A stretch of 64,000 nt of DNA from contig NZ_JAFCJZ010000020.1 in NCBI RefSeq assembly GCF_018130765.1, positions 62,001-126,000 of the forward strand, in the 5' to 3' direction. Below the pieces are notes generated by a model. The model saw only the letters and a program-made list of their open reading frames with translations. It searched no databases and was not told the origin of the DNA. The position numbers were made by a program, and so were the translations under genes. Positions within the stretch are counted from its first letter, which is position 1. Every line of letters starts with the position of its first letter. Of the stretch, positions 17,400 through 26,772 are shown one piece after another. Origin of the DNA: Bradyrhizobium iriomotense. GTDB lineage: Bacteria > Pseudomonadota > Alphaproteobacteria > Rhizobiales > Xanthobacteraceae.

Positions 17400-17717
17400 T
17401 CAATTCTTCACCGCCGGGATCACCTCGGCCGGCTGCTGCTGGCCCTGCTTGTACATCGCCAATGCCTTGTCGAGTGCTTCGCGTAAGGCCAATGCCGCGG
17501 CCACGCTGCAACGTAAGTGCGCGGTCTGAACCACGTCGACCCTGACGGCGGCGCCGACCGGCATCAACAGGTTCGCGGCGAGCTCGATCTGGATCGCGCC
17601 GTTGTGATGGCCGAAGCAGGACGCGCCGTCGAAATAGATGATCGGCGCCCGCTCCGAGCTCGAGGTCGAAATGGTGACGGGCCCCTGGGTGGTGCCGGGT
17701 GTTTCGGGGTCGGTCAT
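17400..17717 (-). CDS. Hypothetical protein, 105 residues
   Basis: The ATG at 17717 is preferred over an in-frame upstream ATG because AAGGAG sits 6 bases before it. No recognised domain. The middle (IYFDGASCFGHHNGAIQIEL, then VDVVQTAHLRCSVAAAL) predicts a beta-rich core followed by one helix, a pattern like small DUF3467-type proteins, but I cannot assign it. Divergent from the thioesterase gene at 17869. Confidence 0.7.
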   Translation of the reverse strand: MTDPETPGTTQGPVTISTSSSERAPIIYFDGASCFGHHNGAIQIELAANLLMPVGAAVRVDVVQTAHLRCSVAAALALREALDKALAMYKQGQQQPAEVIPAVKN

Positions 17718-17868
17718 GGGCGCTCCTTGCGGGCATTGGACGAACGAAGCGCCCACCATCGTTGCTTTGGCTCGCCCTGTCGAGGCCAAACCGACCCCGG
17801 CAGGCGTCCCTGGGCAAGGCGCATTCTCAGGTTTTGCGCGACAGCCGGCACTGGTCTAGAACATCGCC

Positions 17869-18777
17869 ATGTCCACTGTACCTGTCACACTCCCGTTCGA
17901 GGAACTCGCCGAGGCCATCCAGGGGCGCCGCTCCGACTACGGCCATATCAGCGGGCTCCAGCTCGACCGCTTCGCACCAGGCGAGGCCTGGTCCAGCCTG
18001 CCCTACCGTCCCGTCTTCGTCGGCGACACCGAGACCGGTGTGCTGCATGGCGGCGTCGTCACCGCGATGTTGGACGAGAGCTGCGGCATGGCGGTCCAGC
18101 TTGCGCTCGACGGCACGCGCGCGATCGCAACCCTCGACCTGCGGATCGACTACCAGAAGCCGGCGACGCCCGGCCTCGACATCAAGGCGCATTCGGTCTG
18201 CTACCGCACCACGCGCTCGATCGCCTTCGTGCGCTCCACCGCCTACCAGGAGTCCGAGGACGATCCGGTCGCGACCGCGACCGCCTGCTTCATGATCGGC
18301 GCCAATCGCACCAACATGCTCGCCGACCACCGGATGGATACGCGCAGCATCCCGACGCTGGAGGCGCCTGAGGATCCCGATGGTCCGTTCGCGCGCAGCC
18401 CGTTCGCGCGCGCTCTCGGCATCCGCGTCAACGACGACGGCACGCTGACCATGCCGTTCTCGCCAAAGATCATCGGCAATCCGATCCTGCCCGCGATCCA
18501 TGGCGGCATGACCGGTGCGTTCCTCGAGACCACCGCCGTCATCGGGGTGGGCCGCGAGCTCGGCGCAGCCGCGCTGCCCAAGCCGATCGGACTCACTGTC
18601 AACTACCTACGCTCCGGCCGCGCGCTCGATACGTTTGCCAACGTCTCGATCGTGAAGCAGGGCCGCCGCATCGTCGCCTTCGAGGCGCGCGCCTGGCAGG
18701 ACGATGCGGACAAGCCGATCGCCACCGCCTTCGGTCATTTCATGCTGCGGCCAACGCCCGGAAGTGACGAGGAATAG
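17869..18777 (+). CDS. Double-hotdog acyl-CoA thioesterase (PaaI/TesB-like arrangement)
   Basis: 302 residues with two tandem hotdog domains. Domain 1 (~10-145) has the helix motif GVLHGGVVTAMLDESCGMA, domain 2 (~175-295) has PAIHGGMTGAFLETTAVI; HGG followed by Asp/Glu is the usual PaaI-type signature. Single-domain PaaI proteins are ~140 residues, so this is a fused pair forming an intramolecular dimer. Predicted to hydrolyse acyl- or aryl-CoA thioesters in the cytoplasm. Followed closely by a small membrane protein in the same direction. Confidence 0.9.
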   Translation: MSTVPVTLPFEELAEAIQGRRSDYGHISGLQLDRFAPGEAWSSLPYRPVFVGDTETGVLHGGVVTAMLDESCGMAVQLALDGTRAIATLDLRIDYQKPATPGLDIKAHSVCYRTTRSIAFVRSTAYQESEDDPVATATACFMIGANRTNMLADHRMDTRSIPTLEAPEDPDGPFARSPFARALGIRVNDDGTLTMPFSPKIIGNPILPAIHGGMTGAFLETTAVIGVGRELGAAALPKPIGLTVNYLRSGRALDTFANVSIVKQGRRIVAFEARAWQDDADKPIATAFGHFMLRPTPGSDEE

Positions 18778-18846
18778 CCGTATTTTCCCTTGACGGAGGG
18801 GGCGCCGGGCCACAACGATAGTGCGGTTCCTGCGAGAGGTATTGGG

Positions 18847-19212
18847 TTGCGGCATCCGATCGACATCGTCGCCATGTTCGCTGCGATCTGGCTGCTCGCC
18901 TCGATGGTGCTCGACGCGCTGACGCCGAAGGAGCTGACGGCGATCATGATCGCCATCGCGATCGGGCCCGCCATCGTCATCACCGCCGTGTTTTACTATC
19001 TGCGCTGCCCGCGCACGGATTTCGCAGTGATGTTCGCGGCACTCTGGCTGATCTCGGACATCGCCATCGCCTTCATCTCGCCGAAGGAGCTGCCGCATTT
19101 CCTGATCGCGCTCGGCTTCGTGCCGGCCCTGCTGATCGGCATCGTGCTGCACTGGCAGCGCTTCCAGCGCCGCCACGAGCGGTTGCCGGTGCCGTCGGCG
19201 AAGCGGGGCTAA
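18847..19212 (+). CDS. Small membrane protein with internally duplicated two-helix unit
   Basis: 121 residues from a TTG at 18847, preferred because GAGAGG lies 7 bases upstream; a TTG at 18790 would add 19 residues but has no usable ribosome site. Four transmembrane helices. The two halves are clearly related: AMFAAIWLLASMVLDALTPK and AVMFAALWLISDIAIAFISP, each followed by KEL, a second hydrophobic helix and a basic end. No family recognised. Follows the thioesterase gene by ~70 bp and may be cotranscribed. Confidence 0.75.
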   Translation: MRHPIDIVAMFAAIWLLASMVLDALTPKELTAIMIAIAIGPAIVITAVFYYLRCPRTDFAVMFAALWLISDIAIAFISPKELPHFLIALGFVPALLIGIVLHWQRFQRRHERLPVPSAKRG

Positions 19213-19308
19213 AGCGCGATGAAATCTGGATGCTTCGTCATCGCGCTTTAGGTTGTTGTTCACGCATGATCTTTTCGGAAAACCGCTTCGCACTTTTCCG
19301 GATCATGC
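19211..19308. repeat. Two-hairpin intergenic repeat (AAAGCGCGATGA / GCATGATC type)
   Basis: First hairpin: TAAAGCGCGATGA ... TCATCGCGCTTTA (19210-19250). Second: GCATGATC...GATCATGC (19264-19308), with inner arms TTTTCGGAAAA/TTTTCCG. It fills the gap between convergent genes (small membrane protein and poxB). The second unit resembles a repeat I know to be common in rhizobial genomes. Probably also works as a transcript end. Confidence 0.75.
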
Positions 19309-19309
19309 C

Positions 19310-21046
19310 TTAGCGCGGCAGCAAATTCGTCTTCGCGAGGTCAAGCACCTCGTCGCCGCGGCCGTTCATCACCGCGCGCAGCACCCAGAGGCTGAAGCCC
19401 TTGATCTGCTCAGGCGTGATGGTCGGCGGCATCGACAGCTCCTGCTTGGCCGTGACGACGTCGAGCAGCGCCGGGCCGTTGTGCGCGAGCATCTCCTTCA
19501 TCGCGCCCGGCAGCTCGCCGGGATCCTCAACGCGCTTGGCAAAGATGCCCATCGCGCGCGCCATCGCCGCGAAGTCGGGGTTCTCCAGATCGACATTAGT
19601 GTCGACGAAGCCGGCCGCCTTCATCTCCAGCGCGACGAAGCCGAGCACGCCGTTGTTGAAGACGACCACCTTCACCGGCAGCTTCATCTGCGTCAGCGTG
19701 ATGAGGTCGCCCATCAGCATGGTGAAGCCGCCGTCGCCGGAGAGCGAGATCACCTGACGGCCGGGCTGGGCGGCTTGCGCGCCGATCGCCTGCGGCATCG
19801 CATTGGCCATCGAGCCGTGCACGAAGGAGCCGATCAGCCGCCGCCGCCCGTTCATGTCGAGATAGCGCGCCGCCCACACCGTCGGCGTGCCGACATCGGC
19901 GGTGAACACGGCATCGTCGGACGCGTGGTCGCTGATGATTTTTGCCAGATATTGCGGATGGATCGGCTTGCTGCCCGGCGTGCCCTTGGCGAGCGAATCG
20001 AGGCCTTCGCGCGCCTTCCTGTAATGGGCGATGGCATCGTCGAGATGCCTGCGCTGCGTCTTGGTCTTGAGCAGCGGCAGCAGCGCCTCGATGGTCAGCT
20101 TGATGTCGCCGACGAGGCCGAGATCGATCTTGCAGCGCCGCCCGAGATTCTCCGGACGGATGTCAATCTGCGCGATCTGCGCATCGGTCGGGAAGAACTG
20201 CTTGTAGGGGAAATCGGTGCCGAGCATCACCAGCGCGTCGCAGGCATGCATGGCGGCGTAGCCCGAGGAGAAGCCGATGAAGCCGGTCATGCCGACGTCG
20301 TAGGGGTTGTCGTATTCGACATGCTCCTTGCCGCCGAGCGCATGCACGATCGGGCTCTTCAACGCTTCGGCCAACTGCATCAGCGGCGCATGTGCGCCGG
20401 CACAGCCGCGGCCGCAGAACAGGGTGATGCGCTCGGCGCCGTTCAGGAGATCCGCCAGCGCCTTCAGCTCATCTGCCGGTGGCACGACTTTCGGTGCCGC
20501 CAGCGCAAGCCCGCGCGCCGTCGACAGCGCGCGCTTGGGCGGGCTGCGGAACGCGACGTCGCCGGGCATGGCGACGACGGCGACGCCACGCAGGCCCACG
20601 GCCGCGCGGATGGCGTTCTCCAGCACGTAAGGCAGCTGGCTCGGGTCCGAGACCAGCTCGCAATAATGGCTGCATTCGCGGAACAGGTTCTGCGGATGGG
20701 TTTCCTGGAAATAGCCGCCCCCGATCTCGGCGGTGGGAATCTGGGCCGCGATCGCAAGCACGGGAACACGACTGCGATGCGCGTCGAACAGGCCATTGAT
20801 CAGATGCAGATTGCCGGGGCCGCAGGAGCCCGCGCACACCGCAAGGCTCCCGGTCATCTCGGCTTCGCCGGCGGCCGCGAAGGCTGCGACCTCCTCGTGG
20901 CGAACATGGACCCATTCAATGGTGCCGCGGCGACGCAGCGCCTCGGTGAGGGCGTTCAGGCTGTCTCCGACAATGCCATAGATGCGCTTGACACCGGCCT
21001 GTTCGAGCGTTGCCACGAACAGATCGGCCACGTTGTTGATCGCCAT
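19310..21046 (-). CDS. poxB: Thiamine diphosphate-dependent pyruvate oxidase/dehydrogenase (PoxB-type)
   Basis: 578 residues, close to E. coli PoxB (572). Three domains in order: pyrimidine-binding (VKRIYGIVGDSLN; catalytic Glu in HVRHEEVAAFAA), a central nucleotide-binding domain, and PP domain with LSGDGGFTMLMGDL...NN. PoxB decarboxylates pyruvate to acetate and CO2 and passes electrons to ubiquinone at the membrane surface. An acetolactate synthase is less likely because of the GIVGDSLNAL N-terminus. GGAG precedes the ATG. The membrane-binding C-terminal peptide of E. coli PoxB is not clearly conserved. Confidence 0.88.
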   Translation of the reverse strand: MAINNVADLFVATLEQAGVKRIYGIVGDSLNALTEALRRRGTIEWVHVRHEEVAAFAAAGEAEMTGSLAVCAGSCGPGNLHLINGLFDAHRSRVPVLAIAAQIPTAEIGGGYFQETHPQNLFRECSHYCELVSDPSQLPYVLENAIRAAVGLRGVAVVAMPGDVAFRSPPKRALSTARGLALAAPKVVPPADELKALADLLNGAERITLFCGRGCAGAHAPLMQLAEALKSPIVHALGGKEHVEYDNPYDVGMTGFIGFSSGYAAMHACDALVMLGTDFPYKQFFPTDAQIAQIDIRPENLGRRCKIDLGLVGDIKLTIEALLPLLKTKTQRRHLDDAIAHYRKAREGLDSLAKGTPGSKPIHPQYLAKIISDHASDDAVFTADVGTPTVWAARYLDMNGRRRLIGSFVHGSMANAMPQAIGAQAAQPGRQVISLSGDGGFTMLMGDLITLTQMKLPVKVVVFNNGVLGFVALEMKAAGFVDTNVDLENPDFAAMARAMGIFAKRVEDPGELPGAMKEMLAHNGPALLDVVTAKQELSMPPTITPEQIKGFSLWVLRAVMNGRGDEVLDLAKTNLLPR

Positions 21047-21155
21047 GTCGGTCTCCTGCTGCGCCGGTCGGATGTCTGCGATGCCAGAACATCAGCATCG
21101 CGACACAATGCGGCACAATAAGCTATGGCAGGATCACGGCTAGTTCATTGCGGCT

Positions 21156-21788
21156 TCAGCCTTTCGCAATCGCCCGATCGTAGGCGGTGACCGTCGCCTT
21201 GGCGCGCGCTGCGACATCGGCTGCACCCATGCCGGGCTTGTAGAGGCTGGAGCCGAGACCGAACGCCGTCACGCCACCCTTGATGTACTCGGCAAAATTC
21301 TGGTCGGAGACGCCGCCGACGGCGGCGATCATCACGCCGGCCGGCAGCACGGCGCGGATCGCGGCGATGCCGGACGCGCCGAGCACACTCGCCGGAAAGA
21401 ATTTCAGGCCCGATGCGCCGGAGCGCACCGCGAGCAGCGCCTCGGTCGGCGAGAATACGCCCGGCAACGTCACCATGCCGTGGTGATGCGCTAGCGCCAG
21501 CACCTCGGTGTCGACATTGGGCGAGACCATCAGCCTGCCGCCGACATCGTTGAGACGATCGACATCTTCGGCGGTCAGCACCGTGCCGGCGCCGATCAGC
21601 ACGCCGGCGGGCGCGAGCTTCACGGCGGTTGCGATGGAGCGGAACGGATCGGGCGAATTCAAGGGGATCTCGATCGCGGTCATGCCGGCCTCGATCAGCA
21701 CGCCGACGATCGCTTCGGTCTCCTCGGGCTTGACGCCGCGGAGGATCGCGACCAGCGGGCGCTGCATCGACGGAAAGGGAATGCTCAT
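21156..21788 (-). CDS. dgoA: 2-dehydro-3-deoxy-6-phosphogalactonate aldolase
   Basis: 210 residues from the ATG at 21788, which has AGAAGGA upstream. KDPG/KDPGal aldolase fold: RPLVAILRGVKPEE, Glu in TAIEIPLNSP, and Schiff-base Lys in SGLKFFPAS; the IPLNSP form (instead of EVTLRT) points to the phosphogalactonate enzyme. It cleaves 2-dehydro-3-deoxy-6-phosphogalactonate to pyruvate and glyceraldehyde 3-phosphate. Lies 13 bp after the matching kinase gene, which supports the assignment. Confidence 0.93.
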   Translation of the reverse strand: MSIPFPSMQRPLVAILRGVKPEETEAIVGVLIEAGMTAIEIPLNSPDPFRSIATAVKLAPAGVLIGAGTVLTAEDVDRLNDVGGRLMVSPNVDTEVLALAHHHGMVTLPGVFSPTEALLAVRSGASGLKFFPASVLGASGIAAIRAVLPAGVMIAAVGGVSDQNFAEYIKGGVTAFGLGSSLYKPGMGAADVAARAKATVTAYDRAIAKG

Positions 21789-21801
21789 CTCAAAAGTCCT
21801 T

Positions 21802-22716
21802 CTATTTCGTCCAGATCGCCGCAGCCGCCATCGACAGGCCACGGCGGACCGCTTCATCCGCATCGATCGGCTGCACGGTGACCGACAGGGCGTCGAAGGC
21901 GTGCCGGTACAGCGTTGCCAGGCGACCCGAGGCAATCAGCGTGATACCGGCTTTCGGCACAGCGCCGGAGAGCCCCGCCGCCAACTCGGCACCGATCAAC
22001 GTGCCCGACAGCGTTTCGCGTGCCGCAGCCGGCGTGCCACCGAACAGCAGCTGCCGCGCCCGCGCGCCGAAGAGGAGATTGGCGGCGAAGGCCGGTGCTT
22101 CATACGCAGCTTTCACTGCCGTCTTGAAGCTCGAAAGATCCTCGGCGTCGTCTGCGCCGGCGACCGCGAGCGAGAGGATCGTCTCGCGCGAGACGACGCT
22201 GAAGAGCTCGCCGGTCATGAAAGTGGAAAAGTTCGCGACGGTGCCGTCCTTCACCCGCACCCATTTCGAATGCGTGCCGGGCATGCAGACCAGCGCCTCG
22301 CCGGCAGCACTGAGGCCAAGCGCGCCGAGCAGTTGCGTCTCCTCGCCACGCATCACGTCCGGCGCGCTGGCGTCGCGCTGCGCGATGCCGGGCAGGATGC
22401 GGATGTCGCGCGCCTCGCCCGGCACGCGCGCAGCTTGCTTCAAGATGGAAGCGAGCGGCGCCGGCGTGTCGACATAACCGGCCTCGACCCAGCCAGTCTT
22501 GGCGCCGGCCATGCCGCAGACGAGAACCGGCAGATGCGCGGGCGCCTCGACCGCGGCAAGATGCGATTGCAGCACGGCAGCGAAGCCGGTCTTGGCCGCA
22601 ACCAGCATGCCCTCGCCGCTGCGGCGCTCCGCCAGAACCTGGCCGGCGCGATCGACCAGCCACAGGCGAAAACTGCTGGTGCCCCAGTCCACCGCGACAT
22701 AAGCGGGTTCGGTCAT
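21802..22716 (-). CDS. dgoK: 2-dehydro-3-deoxygalactonokinase
   Basis: 304 residues. ATP-binding phosphate loop VAVDWGTSSFRLWLVD at the N-terminus, LVCGMAGAKTGW and CMPGTHSKWVRV in the middle, typical of the DgoK family. It phosphorylates 2-dehydro-3-deoxy-galactonate, feeding the aldolase encoded next. Together they form the lower half of the De Ley-Doudoroff galactonate route; no galactonate dehydratase or transporter is in the window. Divergent from the sigma-54 controlled monooxygenase gene. Confidence 0.93.
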   Translation of the reverse strand: MTEPAYVAVDWGTSSFRLWLVDRAGQVLAERRSGEGMLVAAKTGFAAVLQSHLAAVEAPAHLPVLVCGMAGAKTGWVEAGYVDTPAPLASILKQAARVPGEARDIRILPGIAQRDASAPDVMRGEETQLLGALGLSAAGEALVCMPGTHSKWVRVKDGTVANFSTFMTGELFSVVSRETILSLAVAGADDAEDLSSFKTAVKAAYEAPAFAANLLFGARARQLLFGGTPAAARETLSGTLIGAELAAGLSGAVPKAGITLIASGRLATLYRHAFDALSVTVQPIDADEAVRRGLSMAAAAIWTK

Positions 22717-22742
22717 CTCATCCTCGTCTCACGGGCAAGACG

Positions 22743-22764
22743 CCGTCTCGCGACAATGAGACGG
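22743..22764. promoter_or_regulatory. Candidate upstream activator site for the sigma-54 promoter
   Basis: Perfect 7-bp inverted repeat CCGTCTC-N8-GAGACGG, ending 80 bases upstream of the -24 element at 22845. A third GTCTC lies at 22726-22730. Position and symmetry fit an enhancer site for a sigma-54 activator such as the AcoR-like protein at 24823-26676; assignment to that protein is inference. The site also lies in the dgoK upstream region. Confidence 0.45.
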
Positions 22765-22844
22765 GTCCCGCAAATTCGCCCCGGGATATCGGCTATTGCG
22801 GCCGCAAACCAGCCTTTTCTCGCAGGTCTGAGGCGCAACCGCGG

Positions 22845-22860
22845 TGGCACACCGCTTGCT
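22845..22860 (+). promoter_or_regulatory. Sigma-54 (-24/-12) promoter
   Basis: TGGCAC-N5-TTGCT, matching the RpoN consensus TGGCAC-N5-TTGCA/T at every fixed position, with correct GG-GC spacing. It lies 65 bases upstream of the monooxygenase ATG at 22925. A sigma-54 activator gene lies convergent to the pair it would transcribe. Confidence 0.8.
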
Positions 22861-22924
22861 GAAGCGTCTCCACTCACATCCGTGAACCGCGCAGCAAGAC
22901 GCGTCAATTATGGAGAGGAAACCC

Positions 22925-24022
22925 ATGGAGATCGGCTATTTCACGATGCCTTCGCATCCGCCGGAGTGCGGCCTGAAGGAAGGAAACGACTGGGACCTGC
23001 AGGTGATGCGCTGGCTCGACGAGCTCGGCTATCAGGAGGCCTGGGTCGGCGAGCACCACACCGCGCCCTGGGAACCCAATCCCACGCCCGACCTCCTGAT
23101 CGCTCAGGCGCTGATGCAGACCAAAAAGCTTCGCATCGGGCCGGGCGGCTTCCTCTTGCCCTATCACCACCCGGCCGAGCTCGCCAACCGCGTCGCGATG
23201 CTCGACCACATGTCCGAGGGCCGGCTCAATTTCGGCGTCGCCGCGTCGGGGCTGCCGAGCGACTGGGCCATGTTCAACGTCGACGGCATGAGCGGGCAGA
23301 ACCGCGACATGACCCGCGAGGCGCTGGAGATCATCCTGAAGCTCTGGTCCGATCCCGCGCCCTTCACCTACAAGGGCAAGTTCTGGACGGTGACCAAGCC
23401 GGACACGATGTTCGACTTCCTGAAACCCCATATCAAGCCACTGCAGGCGCCGCATCCGCCGATCGGCGTTGCGGGCCTCTCGAAGAACTCGGACACCCTG
23501 AAGCTCGCCGGCGAGCGCGGCTTCATCCCGATGAGCCTCAACCTTAATCCGGCCTATGTCGGCAGCCATTGGGACTCGGTCGAGATTGGCGCGGCCAAGA
23601 CCGGGCGCAAGCCGAACCGGCAGGACTGGCGGCTGGTGCGCGAGGTGTTCGTCGCCGACACCGACGAGGAGGCCTGGAGGCTCTCGACCGGCGACATGAT
23701 GGGCCGGATGATGCATGAGTACTTCCTGCCGCTGCTCGGCCATTTCGGCTTCAAGGATTATCTGAAGCACGCCCCTGATGTGCCTGACAGCGACGTCACC
23801 GTCGAATATTGCGCCAAGCGGAACTGGATCGTTGGCTCGCCCGCGACGGTCGCCGAGAAGATCGAGAAGATCTACGACGAGGTCGGCGGCTTCGGCGTGC
23901 TGCTGGTGTTCGGCTTCGACTACAAGCATAAGGCCGAAGCCTGGCACCACTCGCTCTCGCTGCTGAAGAACGAGGTGATGCCGCGCCTGACGCATCTCGG
24001 CTCCGCGAAGAAGGCGGCTTGA
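22925..24022 (+). CDS. LLM-class flavin-dependent monooxygenase
   Basis: 365 residues from the ATG at 22925, preceded by GGAGAGGAAA. Bacterial-luciferase-like TIM barrel: MEIGYFTMPSHPP start, AWVGEHHTAPWEPNPTPDLL, IGPGGFLLPYHHPAELANRV (typical LLM core), FGVAASGLPSDW. The group includes limonene monooxygenase LimB and alkane/terpene oxygenases that use reduced FMN supplied by a separate reductase; the next gene encodes such a reductase. Expression is predicted from the sigma-54 promoter at 22845-22860. Substrate unknown. Confidence 0.9.
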   Translation: MEIGYFTMPSHPPECGLKEGNDWDLQVMRWLDELGYQEAWVGEHHTAPWEPNPTPDLLIAQALMQTKKLRIGPGGFLLPYHHPAELANRVAMLDHMSEGRLNFGVAASGLPSDWAMFNVDGMSGQNRDMTREALEIILKLWSDPAPFTYKGKFWTVTKPDTMFDFLKPHIKPLQAPHPPIGVAGLSKNSDTLKLAGERGFIPMSLNLNPAYVGSHWDSVEIGAAKTGRKPNRQDWRLVREVFVADTDEEAWRLSTGDMMGRMMHEYFLPLLGHFGFKDYLKHAPDVPDSDVTVEYCAKRNWIVGSPATVAEKIEKIYDEVGGFGVLLVFGFDYKHKAEAWHHSLSLLKNEVMPRLTHLGSAKKAA

Positions 24023-24079
24023 CCCGATACGGGTGCGGCGCGATCGTGCCGCACCCGCATCCATTTCGGAGATCATGGC

Positions 24080-24634
24080 GTGACGATCGACGCAAAGGAT
24101 TTCAAGCAGGCGATGCGCCAATGCACCGGCGCCGTGGCGCTGGTCACGGTCGGCGCCGAGCACGGCAAGCGCACGGGCCTGACGGTGACGTCGGCCTGCT
24201 CGCTGTCGGACTCACCGCCCTCGCTGATCGTCTGCGTCAACCGCAACGCCAGTGCGCACGCGCGCATCCGCGAGGAAGGCGCCTTCGCGATCAACTTCCT
24301 GCACGAGGATCACGCGATGCTGGCGCTCACCTTCAGCGGCCAGAAAGGCGTCAATGGCGACGATCGGTTCGCGTTCGGGCAATGGACGCGCGGCGCAACC
24401 GGCGCACCGGTGCTGACCGATGCGGTGGCAGCATTCGACTGCGTGCTGGCGCAGGAGTTCGAGACGACAACGCATTCGATCTTCGTCGGCGAAGTGCGCG
24501 GCGTCTCGCATGCGGATGCCGCCAAGCCCCTGGTCTATCTGCGCGGCCATTTTCACACGCCGCAGGAGATGCGCGAGACGGTCGGCCTCGGCGACCTCGA
24601 TGCACGGCATTTGAGCTGGACGGATTTTTCGTAA
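24080..24634 (+). CDS. Flavin reductase (HpaC/DIM6-NTAB family)
   Basis: 184 residues from a GTG at 24080 (the nearby ATG at 24075 runs straight into a stop). Flavin reductase-like split-barrel: FKQAMRQCTGAVALVTV, GLTVTSACSLSDSPPSLIVCVN, FAINFLHEDH, VYLRGHF. These enzymes reduce FMN/FAD with NAD(P)H for a partner oxygenase. Lies 57 bp after the LLM monooxygenase, so the two form a two-component system under one sigma-54 promoter. Confidence 0.9.
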   Translation: MTIDAKDFKQAMRQCTGAVALVTVGAEHGKRTGLTVTSACSLSDSPPSLIVCVNRNASAHARIREEGAFAINFLHEDHAMLALTFSGQKGVNGDDRFAFGQWTRGATGAPVLTDAVAAFDCVLAQEFETTTHSIFVGEVRGVSHADAAKPLVYLRGHFHTPQEMRETVGLGDLDARHLSWTDFS

Positions 24635-24660
24635 GATTGCGGCGCTCCAAGCGCGGTGTC

Positions 24661-24815
24661 CTTCCTTCTCCCCTTGTGGGAGAAGGTGGCGCGAAGCGCC
24701 GGATGAGGGGTTCTCTCCGCGAATTCCGATGAAAGATGTGCTCGCGGAGAGAACCCCTCACCCGTCTCGCCGCTGCGCGGCGAGCCACCCTCTCCCACAA
24801 GGGGAGAGGGGAAGA
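24661..24815. repeat. Paired palindromic repeat (family C) between convergent genes
   Basis: Left part has CTTCTCCCCTTGTGGGAGAAG and GGATGAGGGGTTCTCTCCGCG; right part has the complement CGCGGAGAGAACCCCTCA and CTCTCCCACAAGGGGAGAG. The two halves are inverted copies about 25 bases apart. Located between the flavin reductase and AcoR-like genes, which converge here; related to elements at 9856-10041 and 58150-58300. Confidence 0.8.
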
Positions 24816-24822
24816 AAGAGCG

Positions 24823-26676
<1,854 letters not shown>

Positions 26677-26772
26677 CGCGGACGTCTCCACCCTGTATTA
26701 TTGTGCAAAGTCTGGCACCACAGGCGGGGATGTCAATCGGGAACCGGGAACGCAACTATTGCTGCACCGCCC

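Noticed and set aside
26699..26725. Sigma-54-like TGGTGC...TTGCA before the activator gene (minus strand)
   Set aside because: The spacing between GG and GC is one base too long and the -24 box is poor.
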